36,545 nucleotides of DNA from a virus. Positions within the stretch are counted from its first letter, which is position 1, and every line of letters starts with the position of its first letter. The notes beneath the pieces were generated by a model. It did no database searches, was not told the origin of the DNA, and was given only the letters and a program-made list of their open reading frames with translations. Below, piece by piece: positions 1 to 8,035 of the stretch. Location of the stretch: the IMG/VR virus record IMGVR_UViG_3300044949_001148, positions 1-36,545 of that record; one strand, given 5' to 3'. A program made the position numbers and the translations under genes.

Positions 1-1425
1 AACTTCTACAAAGTCTCCATCCAATATATTATTATTGTCATATGTCTCTATAATATAGTCTTGAATTCCTTCTTTAACAAAATTTTTAATTTCACATGAT
101 ACTGGAACATTTACTATCCAATTATTTGCCAGTATATCATTGAGTCTTTTATATCCAAGAGTATTCATAGAAACCATATCATTTCTATAACAATACCGCC
201 CAGCCCCTACTAAATTGGTTTGAGATAGTACTCCAGTAATTCTAAACTTAATTAATTCATTATTATTGGAGTATCCATAAGCAAAGTCATTAATTGAAAC
301 AATACTTCCGGCGTTAAAATCTTCAGTGATTCCGCTGCAACCTGTGAATTGAGTAGTAGTTTTTCCTGTATATGTAACTATAACTTCTCCAGCTAATCCA
401 GGTAAAGAAAGTTCTCCTGAATTTGGAAAACCTAATGTTGAATCTACTAAAATATAATTTTGATCTTTTTTTAAATTTTCTAAAACTTTTGTTCTTGAAT
501 GAATAGAAAAATTTCCAAAGATACTTCCATTGTAACTAATATTTTTTTCATAGTCATATACTAAATTTAAATTATAATAAATTTTATTTTCTCTTATTAT
601 TTTTTTTAGATCGGTAACAGAACCAAAAGCAGTATTGGAGTAATCTGACTGATCTTGGAATATTGTCTTATTTACTAATTCCTCAATATTTCCTTCTAAT
701 GGCTCTACCACCAAATAACTTCTTACTCTATAATTATTACTAGATGGCTCTATTAGAAATTTACTTGGCTTTATTAAATTTACGTCTGAACCAAATAGTA
801 ATTTAAATAAAATTTTAAAAGATTCTTCCGTTCCCTTTGATGAATAAAAATCCTTTGATTGTTTTAGGGCTAAATTTTTATTAATACCTTCAAATAATTC
901 TCTGTCTTCAAATCCTGGAAAAAATTGTACTTTTGTTTTTTTATAGAATTCGGACAAGAATAAAAAACTTAGGTTTTCTACTATCGATCCTTCTGAATGA
1001 GAATCCGCATTTGTGGAAGAAAATTTAAGTTCATCATTATTTCCATTATCATAAGAAAATGAACCACTAAATCCCCTGACACATTCTTCAAATGATGTAT
1101 CTGTTTTTCTTTTATAGAGAATTATTTCATCATTTATCTTTATTAGGCCATAACTTTTTGGAAATCCGCTTGTATTATCTACAGAAATAGATTTCCCATT
1201 GTATTGAATATCTTTTAATAAAACAGTTTCTGTTACATAATTTGAATTATTATCTACTTTAACATAATGATCTATGTTATGAAGAATGTCTAAGCATCCT
1301 CCAACATTATCCATTGATCTGTAATATTCTTTTAGAAAACTAGTAACTAGAGGAAAATCTTCTTTTACAAATGTTGGTACTTGCGCTTCAACTATAGAAC
1401 TTATTTTAATTCTTGTATTTTCCAT
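1..1425 (-). CDS. Virion structural protein, probably baseplate-associated (C-terminus outside window)
   Basis: The frame is open from an ATG at 1425 to the window edge: 475 codons, no stop, so the C-terminus is missing. It starts 3 bases after the gp6 stop, so it is the next gene of the baseplate operon 25-6-this. The N-terminus (MENTRIKISSIVEAQVPTF) and a later segment rich in aromatic residues around FLFLSEFYKKTKVQFFPGFE resemble the large structural protein that follows gene 6 in cyanophages. Role as a baseplate wedge or tail-associated component is inferred from position. I cannot say whether it is a true T4 gp7 equivalent. No signal peptide or membrane segment is seen. Confidence 0.75.
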   Translation of the reverse strand, partial: MENTRIKISSIVEAQVPTFVKEDFPLVTSFLKEYYRSMDNVGGCLDILHNIDHYVKVDNNSNYVTETVLLKDIQYNGKSISVDNTSGFPKSYGLIKINDEIILYKRKTDTSFEECVRGFSGSFSYDNGNNDELKFSSTNADSHSEGSIVENLSFLFLSEFYKKTKVQFFPGFEDRELFEGINKNLALKQSKDFYSSKGTEESFKILFKLLFGSDVNLIKPSKFLIEPSSNNYRVRSYLVVEPLEGNIEELVNKTIFQDQSDYSNTAFGSVTDLKKIIRENKIYYNLNLVYDYEKNISYNGSIFGNFSIHSRTKVLENLKKDQNYILVDSTLGFPNSGELSLPGLAGEVIVTYTGKTTTQFTGCSGITEDFNAGSIVSINDFAYGYSNNNELIKFRITGVLSQTNLVGAGRYCYRNDMVSMNTLGYKRLNDILANNWIVNVPVSCEIKNFVKEGIQDYIIETYDNNNILDGDFVEV

Positions 1426-1428
1426 TTA

Positions 1429-3327
1429 TTAATTTATTACTAATTTTCCGTTTTGGTAACTTGAAGAAGGTATAAACAAAGATCCAGAAGAGTCTGATCC
1501 AGATTCTATAATATCAGGTATCATACTAATATCAACTTTATCATTATCTATTTTTAAGTATAAATCTTGAAGCCCTATAATATCATTAGACTCTGGAATA
1601 GCCGAAATTTGTAATATAGGAACTCCTCCACTAATTTTTAAACTTTCTTGAATATTTATTGGATATAACATTATTTCACCTTTAATATAATCAATATAAC
1701 CAATATCATCATTAATTATATTATAATCCATATCAGAGTATAAGTTGAACAAAATCATTCTACCTTCTCTGGAATCATTAGGAATGTCTGACAAATAGAC
1801 ATAATCATTGTATAAGCTTGATTTGAATCCAGTAGATTTTATATTGAATCCGGACAGATCTTTTATGTGTATTCTATTTCCAAAGCATATTTCATACTCT
1901 GCGTTTCTACCAATTCCAACCTTAAGGTCTCTTCTCATTCGTACTTTTGTAATATTTGAAGTTACTGCTTCATGAGAATCGTCAATTATTTTCTGATATT
2001 TACTATACTTAAAACGAGAACCATATTTATTAATTTCTGTCGATTTTGAATATGTTCTTACATTATTTTCAATCAATGTTTTTACGGCATCACTACTTAC
2101 TGCCTTATTAGAATCATAGTATACTTGGGATTCTGGTTCAATATAAAGATATTTGATATCAATTATTTCCGGTATAATTCCCGCAACACTATATTTGCTT
2201 AGAGAAGTCTTTATATTTTGTTTAATCGCATCTGGAACAAAATTACCATAGAATGGCTTTATTCCAACAAAAACTTTACCAAACTGTGGAGGATTTAAAC
2301 TTTCACCTCCAAATGAAGTTACTGATTCTGCTTCGGGATATATTTGAGGTATGATGGCCTCATAATCAGCTGCAGTTACTGCTCTATTTTGAGATGAATA
2401 AAATTTTGGAGCAAAGTTTTTAATCGAAGAAACTGATTCAATTTCCGAACCACCTTGTGATGGTTCATTTGTTGTTAATAAAGAAACTCCAGTACTAATT
2501 ACTTCTCCTCTATCATCAATAAGTCTACCAGAAAATTTAAATGTACCAAATCCATTTCCAGATTCTCCATTTGTTATGATATATGAGGCTTCAATAAAAT
2601 TTTTATCTTCTAATTTTTTTCCAAAATAACCATCCCCAAATATCAATTCATATTGCTGATCTTCAATTTCTTGAATATAAAATGCTTTTGATTGCGAATC
2701 TACATTTAGTATATTAGATGCTCTAAAATAAGAAGTAGCTACAGTACTGGTTTGATTACTTCTTACCAATACTCTAATTGAAGATGAATCAATATTTGGA
2801 TTTTCGAGTATGTATCTTTGATTTTTATTTGTAGAAGATACAATAAAATTGGTTGTTACATAATCTCCTTCAAGTATTTCGACATTTTCAAAAATAGCAA
2901 TTCCATTTACAACTGGAACTGTAATATCAGATACAATGGAAAAAATATAATTATTAGATGCGAATACGTTTGATGTTGCTACAACACCTTTTTTCAATGT
3001 CACCGATAATGCGTTTCTTGATGATACATCTACAAAGAAACTGACTTTGGCTTTAGCTGCTGATCTCGATCTTGGAACATAACCAATATTTCTGGCGAGT
3101 GCTACAACATTTTCTCTCAGTGTTGCACTGTCTATAAAAACCTCATTGCTAATCATATTAGCATTGTATGAGGAAATATACGTGTTATATGCTAATATAT
3201 CAATTAAAACGGATAAGTTTGAACCTTCAAAATCATAATCAGTAAAATCTGAATTTGATCTGAAGTAATCCTTAATCGTTTGTTTTATTTGATCGAAATC
3301 TAAATTCGTAAAGTTAGTAAGAGACAT
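1429..3327 (-). CDS. 6: Baseplate wedge protein gp6
   Basis: A 632-residue protein matching the T4 gp6 / phage baseplate J-like family in length and content. The N-terminus (MSLTNFTNLDFDQIKQTIKD) and the early block GSNLSVLIDILAYNTYISS are characteristic of gp6. In T4, gp6 dimers link the six wedges into the baseplate ring and drive the hexagon-to-star change on infection. Its ATG overlaps the gene 25 stop (TAATG), the order 25-6 seen in cyanophages, which implies translational coupling. It was probably transcribed late with gene 25 from the AATAAATA box at about 3754. Confidence 0.92.
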   Translation of the reverse strand: MSLTNFTNLDFDQIKQTIKDYFRSNSDFTDYDFEGSNLSVLIDILAYNTYISSYNANMISNEVFIDSATLRENVVALARNIGYVPRSRSAAKAKVSFFVDVSSRNALSVTLKKGVVATSNVFASNNYIFSIVSDITVPVVNGIAIFENVEILEGDYVTTNFIVSSTNKNQRYILENPNIDSSSIRVLVRSNQTSTVATSYFRASNILNVDSQSKAFYIQEIEDQQYELIFGDGYFGKKLEDKNFIEASYIITNGESGNGFGTFKFSGRLIDDRGEVISTGVSLLTTNEPSQGGSEIESVSSIKNFAPKFYSSQNRAVTAADYEAIIPQIYPEAESVTSFGGESLNPPQFGKVFVGIKPFYGNFVPDAIKQNIKTSLSKYSVAGIIPEIIDIKYLYIEPESQVYYDSNKAVSSDAVKTLIENNVRTYSKSTEINKYGSRFKYSKYQKIIDDSHEAVTSNITKVRMRRDLKVGIGRNAEYEICFGNRIHIKDLSGFNIKSTGFKSSLYNDYVYLSDIPNDSREGRMILFNLYSDMDYNIINDDIGYIDYIKGEIMLYPINIQESLKISGGVPILQISAIPESNDIIGLQDLYLKIDNDKVDISMIPDIIESGSDSSGSLFIPSSSYQNGKLVIN

Positions 3328-3728
3328 TATCGTGCCGATTGTAGTGCGAATGACAATTGTTGAGGAGATGCGTCAATTCCTACAATATTGTATATAACGA
3401 GAACATTAAATTCATTATCATCAAAATTTGGAGAGACTGTAACTTCAATCAATCTTACTCTTGGCTCATAATTTGTAATTGTATTTTCAATCTCTTCTTT
3501 TAATATTGACGCATTAATATCGTCAATATTTTCAAAAATACTTCTCCTTATATTAGATCCTAAGAATGGATTGAAAAATCTTTCTCCAGGAAAAGTATAG
3601 ACCAAATTGCGAATAGAGCGAGCAATAGCAGTCTCATTTTTTATAGTGATTAAGTCATAGTTAATCGGATTCACTTGCATTGACATGCTAATATCTTTAA
3701 AACTTTTACTGACTCGCTCTAAAGGCAT
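3327..3728 (-). CDS. 25: Baseplate wedge protein gp25
   Basis: A 133-residue protein of the gp25/lysozyme-like baseplate family (T4 gp25, COG3628-type). The family signature is visible as TFPGERFFNPFLGSNIRRS at about residues 45-63, followed by a basic-acidic amphipathic region and EPRVRLIEVTV. In contractile tails this small protein sits at the sheath-baseplate junction and starts sheath assembly. The size is normal (T4 gp25 is 132 residues). The stop overlaps the start of gene 6. The ATG at 3728 lies about 25 bases downstream of a late-promoter-like AATAAATA on the minus strand. Confidence 0.93.
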   Translation of the reverse strand: MPLERVSKSFKDISMSMQVNPINYDLITIKNETAIARSIRNLVYTFPGERFFNPFLGSNIRRSIFENIDDINASILKEEIENTITNYEPRVRLIEVTVSPNFDDNEFNVLVIYNIVGIDASPQQLSFALQSAR

Positions 3729-3753
3729 TTAAAAAACTAAATTAATCTTATTT

Positions 3754-3761
3754 TATTTATT
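3754..3761 (-). promoter_or_regulatory. Late-promoter-like box AATAAATA upstream of gene 25
   Basis: Read on the minus strand the bases are AATAAATA, the -10-like box used by T4-type late transcription (consensus NATAAATA in cyanophages). It lies 25 bases upstream of the gp25 start, overlapping the end of the preceding gene. No -35 is expected for this class. Confidence 0.6.
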
Positions 3762-4002
3762 ATCCAAATATGGGTTCTGTACCGTATTCCCAGTCATCAT
3801 AGTCCTCATCATTACGTATTTTTGAGTGAATTTCATTTTGAGCATGAAAATCATGTTTTTTGGGTGTTAATTGGTCGTGATTAATTTCACGAAGCATGTT
3901 TTTCTTCTGTTTTTCTTCAAAACAACCATAGTCTGATGTCAAACTTGTGGTTCCCCACATTTGATACATGTACTCTTTGTCCCTATCGACAGATTTAGAC
4001 AT
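3760..4002 (-). CDS. Hypothetical acidic/charged small protein (80 aa)
   Basis: Not recognised. Eighty residues, starting MSKSVDRDKEYMYQMWGTTS and ending in an acidic, Trp/Tyr-containing tail (DDWEYGTEPIFG). No membrane segment. A small hairpin (CTGATT/AATCAG) precedes the ATG by a few bases, with AGGT in the Shine-Dalgarno position. It lies directly upstream of gene 25 in the transcription direction and may be transcribed late with it. The low complexity of the middle part (His/Lys/Asn-rich) gives no functional hint. Confidence 0.7.
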   Translation of the reverse strand: MSKSVDRDKEYMYQMWGTTSLTSDYGCFEEKQKKNMLREINHDQLTPKKHDFHAQNEIHSKIRNDEDYDDWEYGTEPIFG

Positions 4003-4056
4003 TTTTTTACCTGATTTACGACAAATCAGAACTTTTTACGGGGTTACTATCCCGTG

Positions 4057-4503
4057 TCAAACTAAATCGATGTCATCTTGTAAGATTTCTTTTAAGTAAT
4101 CCTTATTCCAGTATGAATAATAGTCTGTTTTTGCTAATTTTTCTCTAAATTTCCTTAATTTTTGCTTTGGTTGGGCTAAAATGAGGTTATATTTGCCATT
4201 ATTTGTCTGAATTCCATCAATATATGAGTCATAGTGCTTACAATCTTCAAAAAATTTCCACTCTGGGTACTTTTGATTATAAAAATCAACCCATTTTTCA
4301 ATATCTACGAGTGTTAGATCATCTTCAACCACAAAAATAACAACCTCATATCCTTCTATTGGTTTTATTTCTTCTGCTTTACATTCTATAATCTTAAAAA
4401 TTGATCTTAATGCATATGGACATATAGGTAAACCACTTAATTCCTTACGATTTTCCGAAACCTTCCCAATCCATTCTAGTATATGGGTCTCTATTTGGTT
4501 CAT
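4057..4503 (-). CDS. Hypothetical protein (148 aa)
   Basis: A soluble alpha/beta-looking protein of 148 residues that I cannot assign to a named family. Visible features are a hydrophobic beta strand (YEVVIFVVEDD) near residue 50, a Tyr/Trp-rich middle (WVDFYNQKYPEWKFFED) and a basic segment QPKQKLRKFREKLAK. The ATG is preceded by a TATAAG-containing stretch (GTCTTATAAGCCTTATAGG on the minus strand) that could serve as a -10. It is separated from the upstream gene by a good terminator at about 4551-4578, so it probably has its own promoter. Confidence 0.7.
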   Translation of the reverse strand: MNQIETHILEWIGKVSENRKELSGLPICPYALRSIFKIIECKAEEIKPIEGYEVVIFVVEDDLTLVDIEKWVDFYNQKYPEWKFFEDCKHYDSYIDGIQTNNGKYNLILAQPKQKLRKFREKLAKTDYYSYWNKDYLKEILQDDIDLV

Positions 4504-4550
4504 AAAGAGCTACGAACGCCTATAAGGCTTATAAGACTATTTACGCACAT

Positions 4551-4578
4551 AAAAAAAGCGCCCCTATAAGGAGCGCCG
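4551..4578 (-). terminator. Rho-independent terminator after the 47-aa gene
   Basis: On the minus strand GCGCTCC-TTATA-GGGGCGC forms a 7-bp stem followed by seven T residues. It closes the 4871-5641 / 4725-4865 / 4582-4725 gene group. Confidence 0.85.
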
Positions 4579-4581
4579 AGA

Positions 4582-4725
4582 TTATTTGCCCTGACCTCTG
4601 TACTTCTTACGAGCACCATTACGACTTGTCGCCGCATACTTGGTATGTTTTCCAGTACCCTGTCTGGTATTTTTTGGACGGGACTCCATAAATTGCGTTC
4701 CCATCAGTGATTTTTTAATGGCCAT
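4582..4725 (-). CDS. Small basic protein (47 aa)
   Basis: The 47 residues start MAIKKSLMGTQFMESRPKN and end RNGARKKYRGQGK, so the protein is strongly basic. A textbook ribosome-binding site, GGAGGAAACTT, precedes the ATG and lies inside the end of the upstream gene, whose TAA overlaps this ATG (TAATG). The strong site and coupling support it as a real gene despite its length. Possible nucleic-acid or ribosome binding is only suggested by charge. Similar short basic proteins occur in cyanophages. Confidence 0.8.
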   Translation of the reverse strand: MAIKKSLMGTQFMESRPKNTRQGTGKHTKYAATSRNGARKKYRGQGK

Positions 4726-4865
4726 TAAGTTTCCTCCAATTCAATTTCATTTGGGTCATATTCACCATCTTCATAGTATTGTTCTGCTAAGTCTTGTAGA
4801 ATGTCTACACATTCTTCATAAGTAAGATCTTGATAAATTTTTCTTCCTTTATAAAGAATATTCAT
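4725..4865 (-). CDS. Small acidic protein (46 aa)
   Basis: The 46 residues start MNILYKGRKIYQDLTYEECV and end in an acidic tail (DGEYDPNEIELEET). The frame fills the gap between two genes exactly, and its stop overlaps the start of the next gene by one base. The pattern (a short beta strand, then an amphipathic helix with Glu/Asp and Cys, then an acidic tail) is typical of small cyanophage proteins with no known role. Confidence 0.75.
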   Translation of the reverse strand: MNILYKGRKIYQDLTYEECVDILQDLAEQYYEDGEYDPNEIELEET

Positions 4866-4870
4866 GAAGT

Positions 4871-5641
4871 TTAGATTACTCTTGTTTTTTCATGTCCTAC
4901 CCGAATGCGAGGATCGCACCAGATCTCATAACCTTGATCCTTAGCATCCAAACAGAATGAAACATCTTCTCCACACATATCTTGTACTGCTCCGGATTCA
5001 AATACTTGCATCTTCGGAGCAAACCAAGGATATTCAAGATTCTCAAATACTCCATTCTTAATCATCACCCATCCAAATCCAGTATAATCAACTGTAAATG
5101 GTTTACGACGCTTTGAGATGCTTTCAATCGTTTCATGATTCATCACTCCACCATTTGAACGGAAATCATCTTCCTCTAACCAGTGAGCAACTGATGTAGT
5201 ACGACCATCTTCAGTACAATACCAACCAGCTGTGATTTCCTTCTCTTCTCCTTCAGCAGGTAGTGCTAAATCACACAACTGCCAAAACTTTTCAGTGTTG
5301 AATACAATATCATTATCAATCCATAATTGATAATCATAATTTAAACGACCGTCCCAAGGAATTTGCTTTGGTCCTCTAAGAACATTTGCTCCGAGAACCT
5401 TACAACGAGCAAAGTTTACCATGGATGAGTAATCTTGAGAAATTTGAATACTCATGTTGTTTTGTACAATATCAAAACATAATTGTACAAAACTCTTTAG
5501 AAATGTATAAGAACATCCTCTACCTGGTAGGCAGAATACAATGCTCTTACCTCTCATTCGTTCTTTAATCGCATCATAATCCCATTCTTGGGTTTCTGAG
5601 CTTGTTGGTGCTTTTGCTTTTACAGTAAATCCTTTTGCCAT
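4871..5641 (-). CDS. Glycosyltransferase-like protein (GT-A type)
   Basis: A 256-residue protein with features of nucleotide-sugar GT-A glycosyltransferases. An N-terminal strand-loop (KSIVFCLPGRGCSYTFLKSF) is followed by an acidic metal-binding style motif within YQLWIDNDIVFNTEKFW (DND, about residues 107-109). A C-terminal region (GEDVSFCLDAKDQGYEIWCD) resembles the ED-containing acceptor/catalytic end of GT2-like enzymes. A role in modifying virion, host surface or DNA is possible but not shown. It lies in the late region with an AATAAATA box about 36 bases upstream (5677-5684), so virion glycosylation is a reasonable inference. Confidence 0.7.
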   Translation of the reverse strand: MAKGFTVKAKAPTSSETQEWDYDAIKERMRGKSIVFCLPGRGCSYTFLKSFVQLCFDIVQNNMSIQISQDYSSMVNFARCKVLGANVLRGPKQIPWDGRLNYDYQLWIDNDIVFNTEKFWQLCDLALPAEGEEKEITAGWYCTEDGRTTSVAHWLEEDDFRSNGGVMNHETIESISKRRKPFTVDYTGFGWVMIKNGVFENLEYPWFAPKMQVFESGAVQDMCGEDVSFCLDAKDQGYEIWCDPRIRVGHEKTRVI

Positions 5642-5676
5642 AAGATTGAATAACCTTCAGTTCAATTCTAACGTCT

Positions 5677-5684
5677 TATTTATT
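5677..5684 (-). promoter_or_regulatory. Late-promoter-like box AATAAATA upstream of the glycosyltransferase-like gene
   Basis: The minus strand reads AATAAATAAG, 36 bases upstream of the ATG at 5641. It matches the T4-like late box and implies late expression of this gene and the two small genes after it. Confidence 0.55.
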
Positions 5685-5689
5685 TCTTG

Positions 5690-5887
5690 TCAATAAGAGG
5701 AATCTCTCATTGCTTCCTTTATACATGACAGTTCCTCATAACTCAAGTCCTCCGAAGAATACTCAGTTTTCATAATTCCTACCATGTTATTCAAGGTCTT
5801 CCATGTTGTTTCAAATTCTTCTTCCTTGATATTCGGAATAATACATTTTTCCTTCGCGTAAATGTGATAAACCTTTTCCATACGCAA
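5690..5887 (-). CDS. Hypothetical small protein (65 aa)
   Basis: Not recognised. The protein of 65 residues begins MRMEKVYHIYAKEKCIIPNI; a second ATG at residue 3 (MEKVYHIYAKE) is an equally likely start. The C-terminal half (LNNMVGIMKTEYSSEDLSYE) resembles the short YSxEDLSYEEL-type helical segment found in other small proteins here, for example 20697-20843 (ELTYEELVLLQE). Soluble, acidic, no motif. Confidence 0.65.
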   Translation of the reverse strand: MRMEKVYHIYAKEKCIIPNIKEEEFETTWKTLNNMVGIMKTEYSSEDLSYEELSCIKEAMRDSSY

Positions 5888-5946
5888 CCCCCTCAGACAA
5901 AAATTTTTCCGAAAATTTTTTTAATTACTCTTATTTTGTAACCGCA

Positions 5947-6141
5947 TTATATATGAGGATTATCATAATTCCGAGCGGAATTCCTAAGAGTCTTAAAAAG
6001 AATTTCGGATACCTTATTAGCCACCCTGCAAATACTACCTTCCAGAAACTCCAATATGGCTTTTTTCTTTGAGGGTATTTGAGTCTTCTCATGGTCACGG
6101 AAAATTTTTTTGGGTTTTATATTTAACTCGCTCTTTGTCAC
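5947..6141 (-). CDS. Hypothetical basic small protein (64 aa)
   Basis: Not recognised. The 64 residues begin MTKSELNIKPKKIFRDHEKT and are Lys/Arg-rich with one amphipathic helix (ILEFLEGSICRVANKVSEIL). The upstream region has no clear promoter. The length, an in-frame ATG and fit between neighbours make a gene plausible, but support is weaker than for the genes with promoter cassettes. Confidence 0.5.
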   Translation of the reverse strand: MTKSELNIKPKKIFRDHEKTQIPSKKKAILEFLEGSICRVANKVSEILFKTLRNSARNYDNPHI

Positions 6142-6218
6142 CTCTGTAGGTTAGGGATGTTTGGGTTCTTATATACGGGGGGCGGTATGGGTTTATATAA
6201 ACAATAACAAATAATCGT

Positions 6219-6264
6219 AATAACTGTCGATACGAATAACGAATAACTGTCGATACGAATAACG
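6219..6264. repeat. Perfect tandem duplication, 23 bp x 2
   Basis: Two identical 23-base copies lie head to tail (6219-6241 and 6242-6264); each contains CTGTCGATACGAATAAC. It sits in the 155-base gap between 6141 and 6296, next to the terminator of the 6296-6631 gene, at the left border of the GC-rich island. A TACGAAT core also appears near 6635, 16337 and 16393. Confidence 0.9.
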
Positions 6265-6267
6265 AAA

Positions 6268-6287
6268 GGGGAGGATTGTGCCTCCCC
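6268..6287 (-). terminator. Hairpin terminator after 6296-6631
   Basis: GGGGAGG and CCTCCCC arms (7 bp, 6-base loop) lie a few bases after the stop; the minus-strand tail is TTTCGTT, moderately T-rich. Confidence 0.7.
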
Positions 6288-6295
6288 GGTATACC

Positions 6296-6631
6296 TTACC
6301 AGCCGATTCTCACCCATTGATCACGCCGACACCAGTAAAGTGAGGTGCCACGATTATACGAATCCCACGAAACTGTAACCCAGACAGACTCTAGATCATC
6401 GTACTGTTGCTGTAGATTAAAGCCCATTTGTACGAATCCAAAATCACATTCCCAGCGCCACTCTTGCCAGGCCTGACAGAACCTAACTGTACGAACAGTT
6501 AGTGAAAACAATTCTTTCACGATTGCGACCGTGAAACAAAAGATAAACTCACAAATCTCCAGATAGATGTTGATCAAATCACGCATATCGGGGCGATAGG
6601 TGACAGTAGCGGGGCGGATTGCGATGGACAT
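6296..6631 (-). CDS. Hypothetical Trp-rich protein (111 aa)
   Basis: Not recognised. The 111 residues include one strongly hydrophobic stretch (ICEFIFCFTVAIVKELFSLT, about residues 26-45) that could be a membrane segment, then an aromatic, Trp-rich C-terminal half (CQAWQEWRWECDFGF, SLYWCRRDQWVRIGW). A terminator follows directly. It is the first gene at the left border of the island. It could be a small membrane-associated protein; no family is known to me. Confidence 0.6.
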   Translation of the reverse strand: MSIAIRPATVTYRPDMRDLINIYLEICEFIFCFTVAIVKELFSLTVRTVRFCQAWQEWRWECDFGFVQMGFNLQQQYDDLESVWVTVSWDSYNRGTSLYWCRRDQWVRIGW

Positions 6632-6695
6632 TGTTACGAATGCAGGGTGGGTTGTGGGGTAGTTTTATGTCTTGCCCCAGGACAGTTAGTTACGC

Positions 6696-7343
6696 TTACC
6701 AGCCGTATTTGGTGGCGCAAATAGGACCGATGCCCCTCTCAATCGACTGCGGATCGGTTAACTCACGACCGCAGCAGGAGCATTCTCCGCTCTCTTTACC
6801 GTAGCGAATCGCCACGGTGAGGGGGTCACTCGCCGCCTCATTCAGCACCGCCTTAACCTCATCGGAGAGGCGGGAATCGAGTCCCTGACGTGTAACCTTG
6901 CCCAGATATTTGGGCTTCATTCCATAATCGCCCATTTCAGTCTCGCTTTGAGATGTAACCCAAAGCGCTGAAATATCGCGGTTAGGTTTAACGTTGATCC
7001 CCGCGAATCGCAGGGTCAGGCGCTTGGCACCCTTAGCCCGAGCGGCCTCAAAGGCGCCGAACAGGGCCTCGAAAGGGCTAGGGCCTGCCACGGCCTCCGG
7101 AGCGGCCTGCCGGGGCTGCTGAGCGTCGCTGGCGAGCTTGTGAGCCCAGGCCAGCTGGCGCTCACTCAGGCGGTTCCGGGACCGGTAGAGGTCCTGAGCA
7201 AAGGTGGAGCGCATCCCGGCCAGCGCGGCTATCGCCTCAGCATCGCTTAGGTAGCTGACAAACGACACCAGCTCGCCCTTACGGGCGACTTGCATCTCGC
7301 GGCCCGAGATGGCCCGGTCAGCAGCAGCGGTAGTGGTGGGCAT
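6696..7343 (-). CDS. Putative zinc-binding protein with DUF6011-like CxCCGR...GIGPxC C-terminus
   Basis: A protein of 215 residues whose last 30 carry GECSCCGRELTDPQS followed by ERGIGPICATKYG. The two CxxC-like pairs in a short C-terminal knuckle resemble the DUF6011-type zinc ribbon often found in phage and plasmid proteins. The middle (PFEALFGAFEAARAKGAKRL, about residues 90-110) is helical and Ala-rich. I chose ATG 7343 (MPTTTAAADRA) rather than the upstream ATG at 7382, because the promoter cassette with a TATATT -10 at 7370-7375 lies between them. The gene is clearly GC-rich and unlike the flanking AT-rich phage genes. Nucleic-acid binding is a reasonable guess; the function is unknown. 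Confidence 0.8.
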   Translation of the reverse strand: MPTTTAAADRAISGREMQVARKGELVSFVSYLSDAEAIAALAGMRSTFAQDLYRSRNRLSERQLAWAHKLASDAQQPRQAAPEAVAGPSPFEALFGAFEAARAKGAKRLTLRFAGINVKPNRDISALWVTSQSETEMGDYGMKPKYLGKVTRQGLDSRLSDEVKAVLNEAASDPLTVAIRYGKESGECSCCGRELTDPQSIERGIGPICATKYGW

Positions 7344-7375
7344 CGGATCTTTCCGTTTGGGACTCCCCCAATATA
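7344..7375 (-). promoter_or_regulatory. Promoter/leader cassette (class A) for the zinc-protein gene
   Basis: The minus strand has TATATT, six bases, then GTCCCAA and an AAAGATCC-type ribosome site before the ATG. It is one of about 25 cassettes in the window with a -10 followed by a GTCAAC-like box. Confidence 0.6.
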
Positions 7376-7431
7376 GGGGCATCGGTGCCCTTACCGCGTT
7401 CGTATCAGCGGATCGTTACAAACGTTCACAC

Positions 7432-7520
7432 TATTATGGCTTGGCAGGGTGGATGGCGACCTTTTGCGTCAACAGGGCTACCCCGCCCCTCATCCGATTG
7501 TCTCCACATCCTACAGGCTA
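7432..7520 (+). repeat. Dispersed ~85-bp intergenic repeat (class B), copy 1, inverted orientation
   Basis: This copy carries TATGGCTTGGCAGGGTGG, a central GGGCTACCCCGCCCCTC and an end resembling the -10/GATCACAA side of the other copies. It is flipped relative to most copies. It fills the gap between the zinc-protein gene and the 75-aa gene. Confidence 0.7.
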
Positions 7521-7564
7521 GGAAGGGCCAGCTGTGGCTGGCTGGCCCGGATCGTTACAGTCCG

Positions 7565-7792
7565 TCACACTGCGCGACGGCGATCGATCCATGCACGGCG
7601 GCGGCGGATCTCATCGCCGTAGGTGTGGGCCTCGTCATCGTAGCGGCCTTCCGCGATCGGATTCCATCCGCGCATCGCCTCAGCAGCGGCGCGGGCGTCG
7701 CGGGCACTGTAGAACAGTTCTGCCATGGTCATGGTCTTTGCCTTTGCCTCCCAGCGGGAGAAATCGGCGGCGGTGGCGTGAGTGGCGGTCAT
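7565..7792 (-). CDS. Hypothetical helical protein (75 aa)
   Basis: Not recognised. The 75 residues begin MTATHATAADFSRWEAKAKT; the protein is Ala/Arg-rich and helical, with a basic C-terminus (EIRRRRAWIDRRRAV). ATG 7792 was chosen over upstream starts because the class A promoter cassette ends just before it (GTCAAC box, then AAGACACGCC). A long GGGCCAG/CTGGCCC hairpin lies about 20 bases past the stop. High GC, like its neighbours. Confidence 0.7.
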   Translation of the reverse strand: MTATHATAADFSRWEAKAKTMTMAELFYSARDARAAAEAMRGWNPIAEGRYDDEAHTYGDEIRRRRAWIDRRRAV

Positions 7793-7820
7793 GGCGTGTC
7801 TTGCGTTGACCCCCATAGAT
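7793..7820 (-). promoter_or_regulatory. Class A promoter cassette
   Basis: The minus strand reads ATCTAT-GGGG-GTCAAC-GCAAGACACGCC-ATG. The leader after GTCAAC is almost identical to that at 9798-9827 (CCAAGACACGCC). Confidence 0.6.
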
Positions 7821-7904
7821 TCCCACCGATCCGGGCAAAGCACAAGGCCCCTTGTGCCAGCGGTCAAACTGGCCCCGGCAGGGGCCTAGGTGGCCCGGCA
7901 GGGC

Positions 7905-7986
7905 CTATACTAGGATCACAACGGAGGCGAGGGGCGGGAACCCTGACGACGGCAAATAGGTAACCCACCCTGCCATGAAATAGTTG
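7905..7986 (+). repeat. Class B intergenic repeat, copy 2 (tandem with copy 3)
   Basis: The plus strand has TATACTAGGATCACAAC, a GGGCGGGAACCCTG core, and ends ACCCTGCCATGAAATAGTTG. It is followed by TGTCGATTTGTGAA and then a second copy, exactly as in the pair at 12330-12536. Confidence 0.8.
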
Positions 7987-8035
7987 TGTCGATTTGTGAA
8001 TTTTTGGCGGATCGCTCGCGGTTGGCCCCATGGCG

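Noticed and set aside
7385-7963. Long plus-strand open frames in the GC-rich part (also 8625-9014, 9030-9506, 11835-12245)
   Set aside because: They run antisense to small genes with promoters and terminators, cross class B repeats, and have Gly/Arg/Ser-rich composition typical of shadows in GC-rich DNA.
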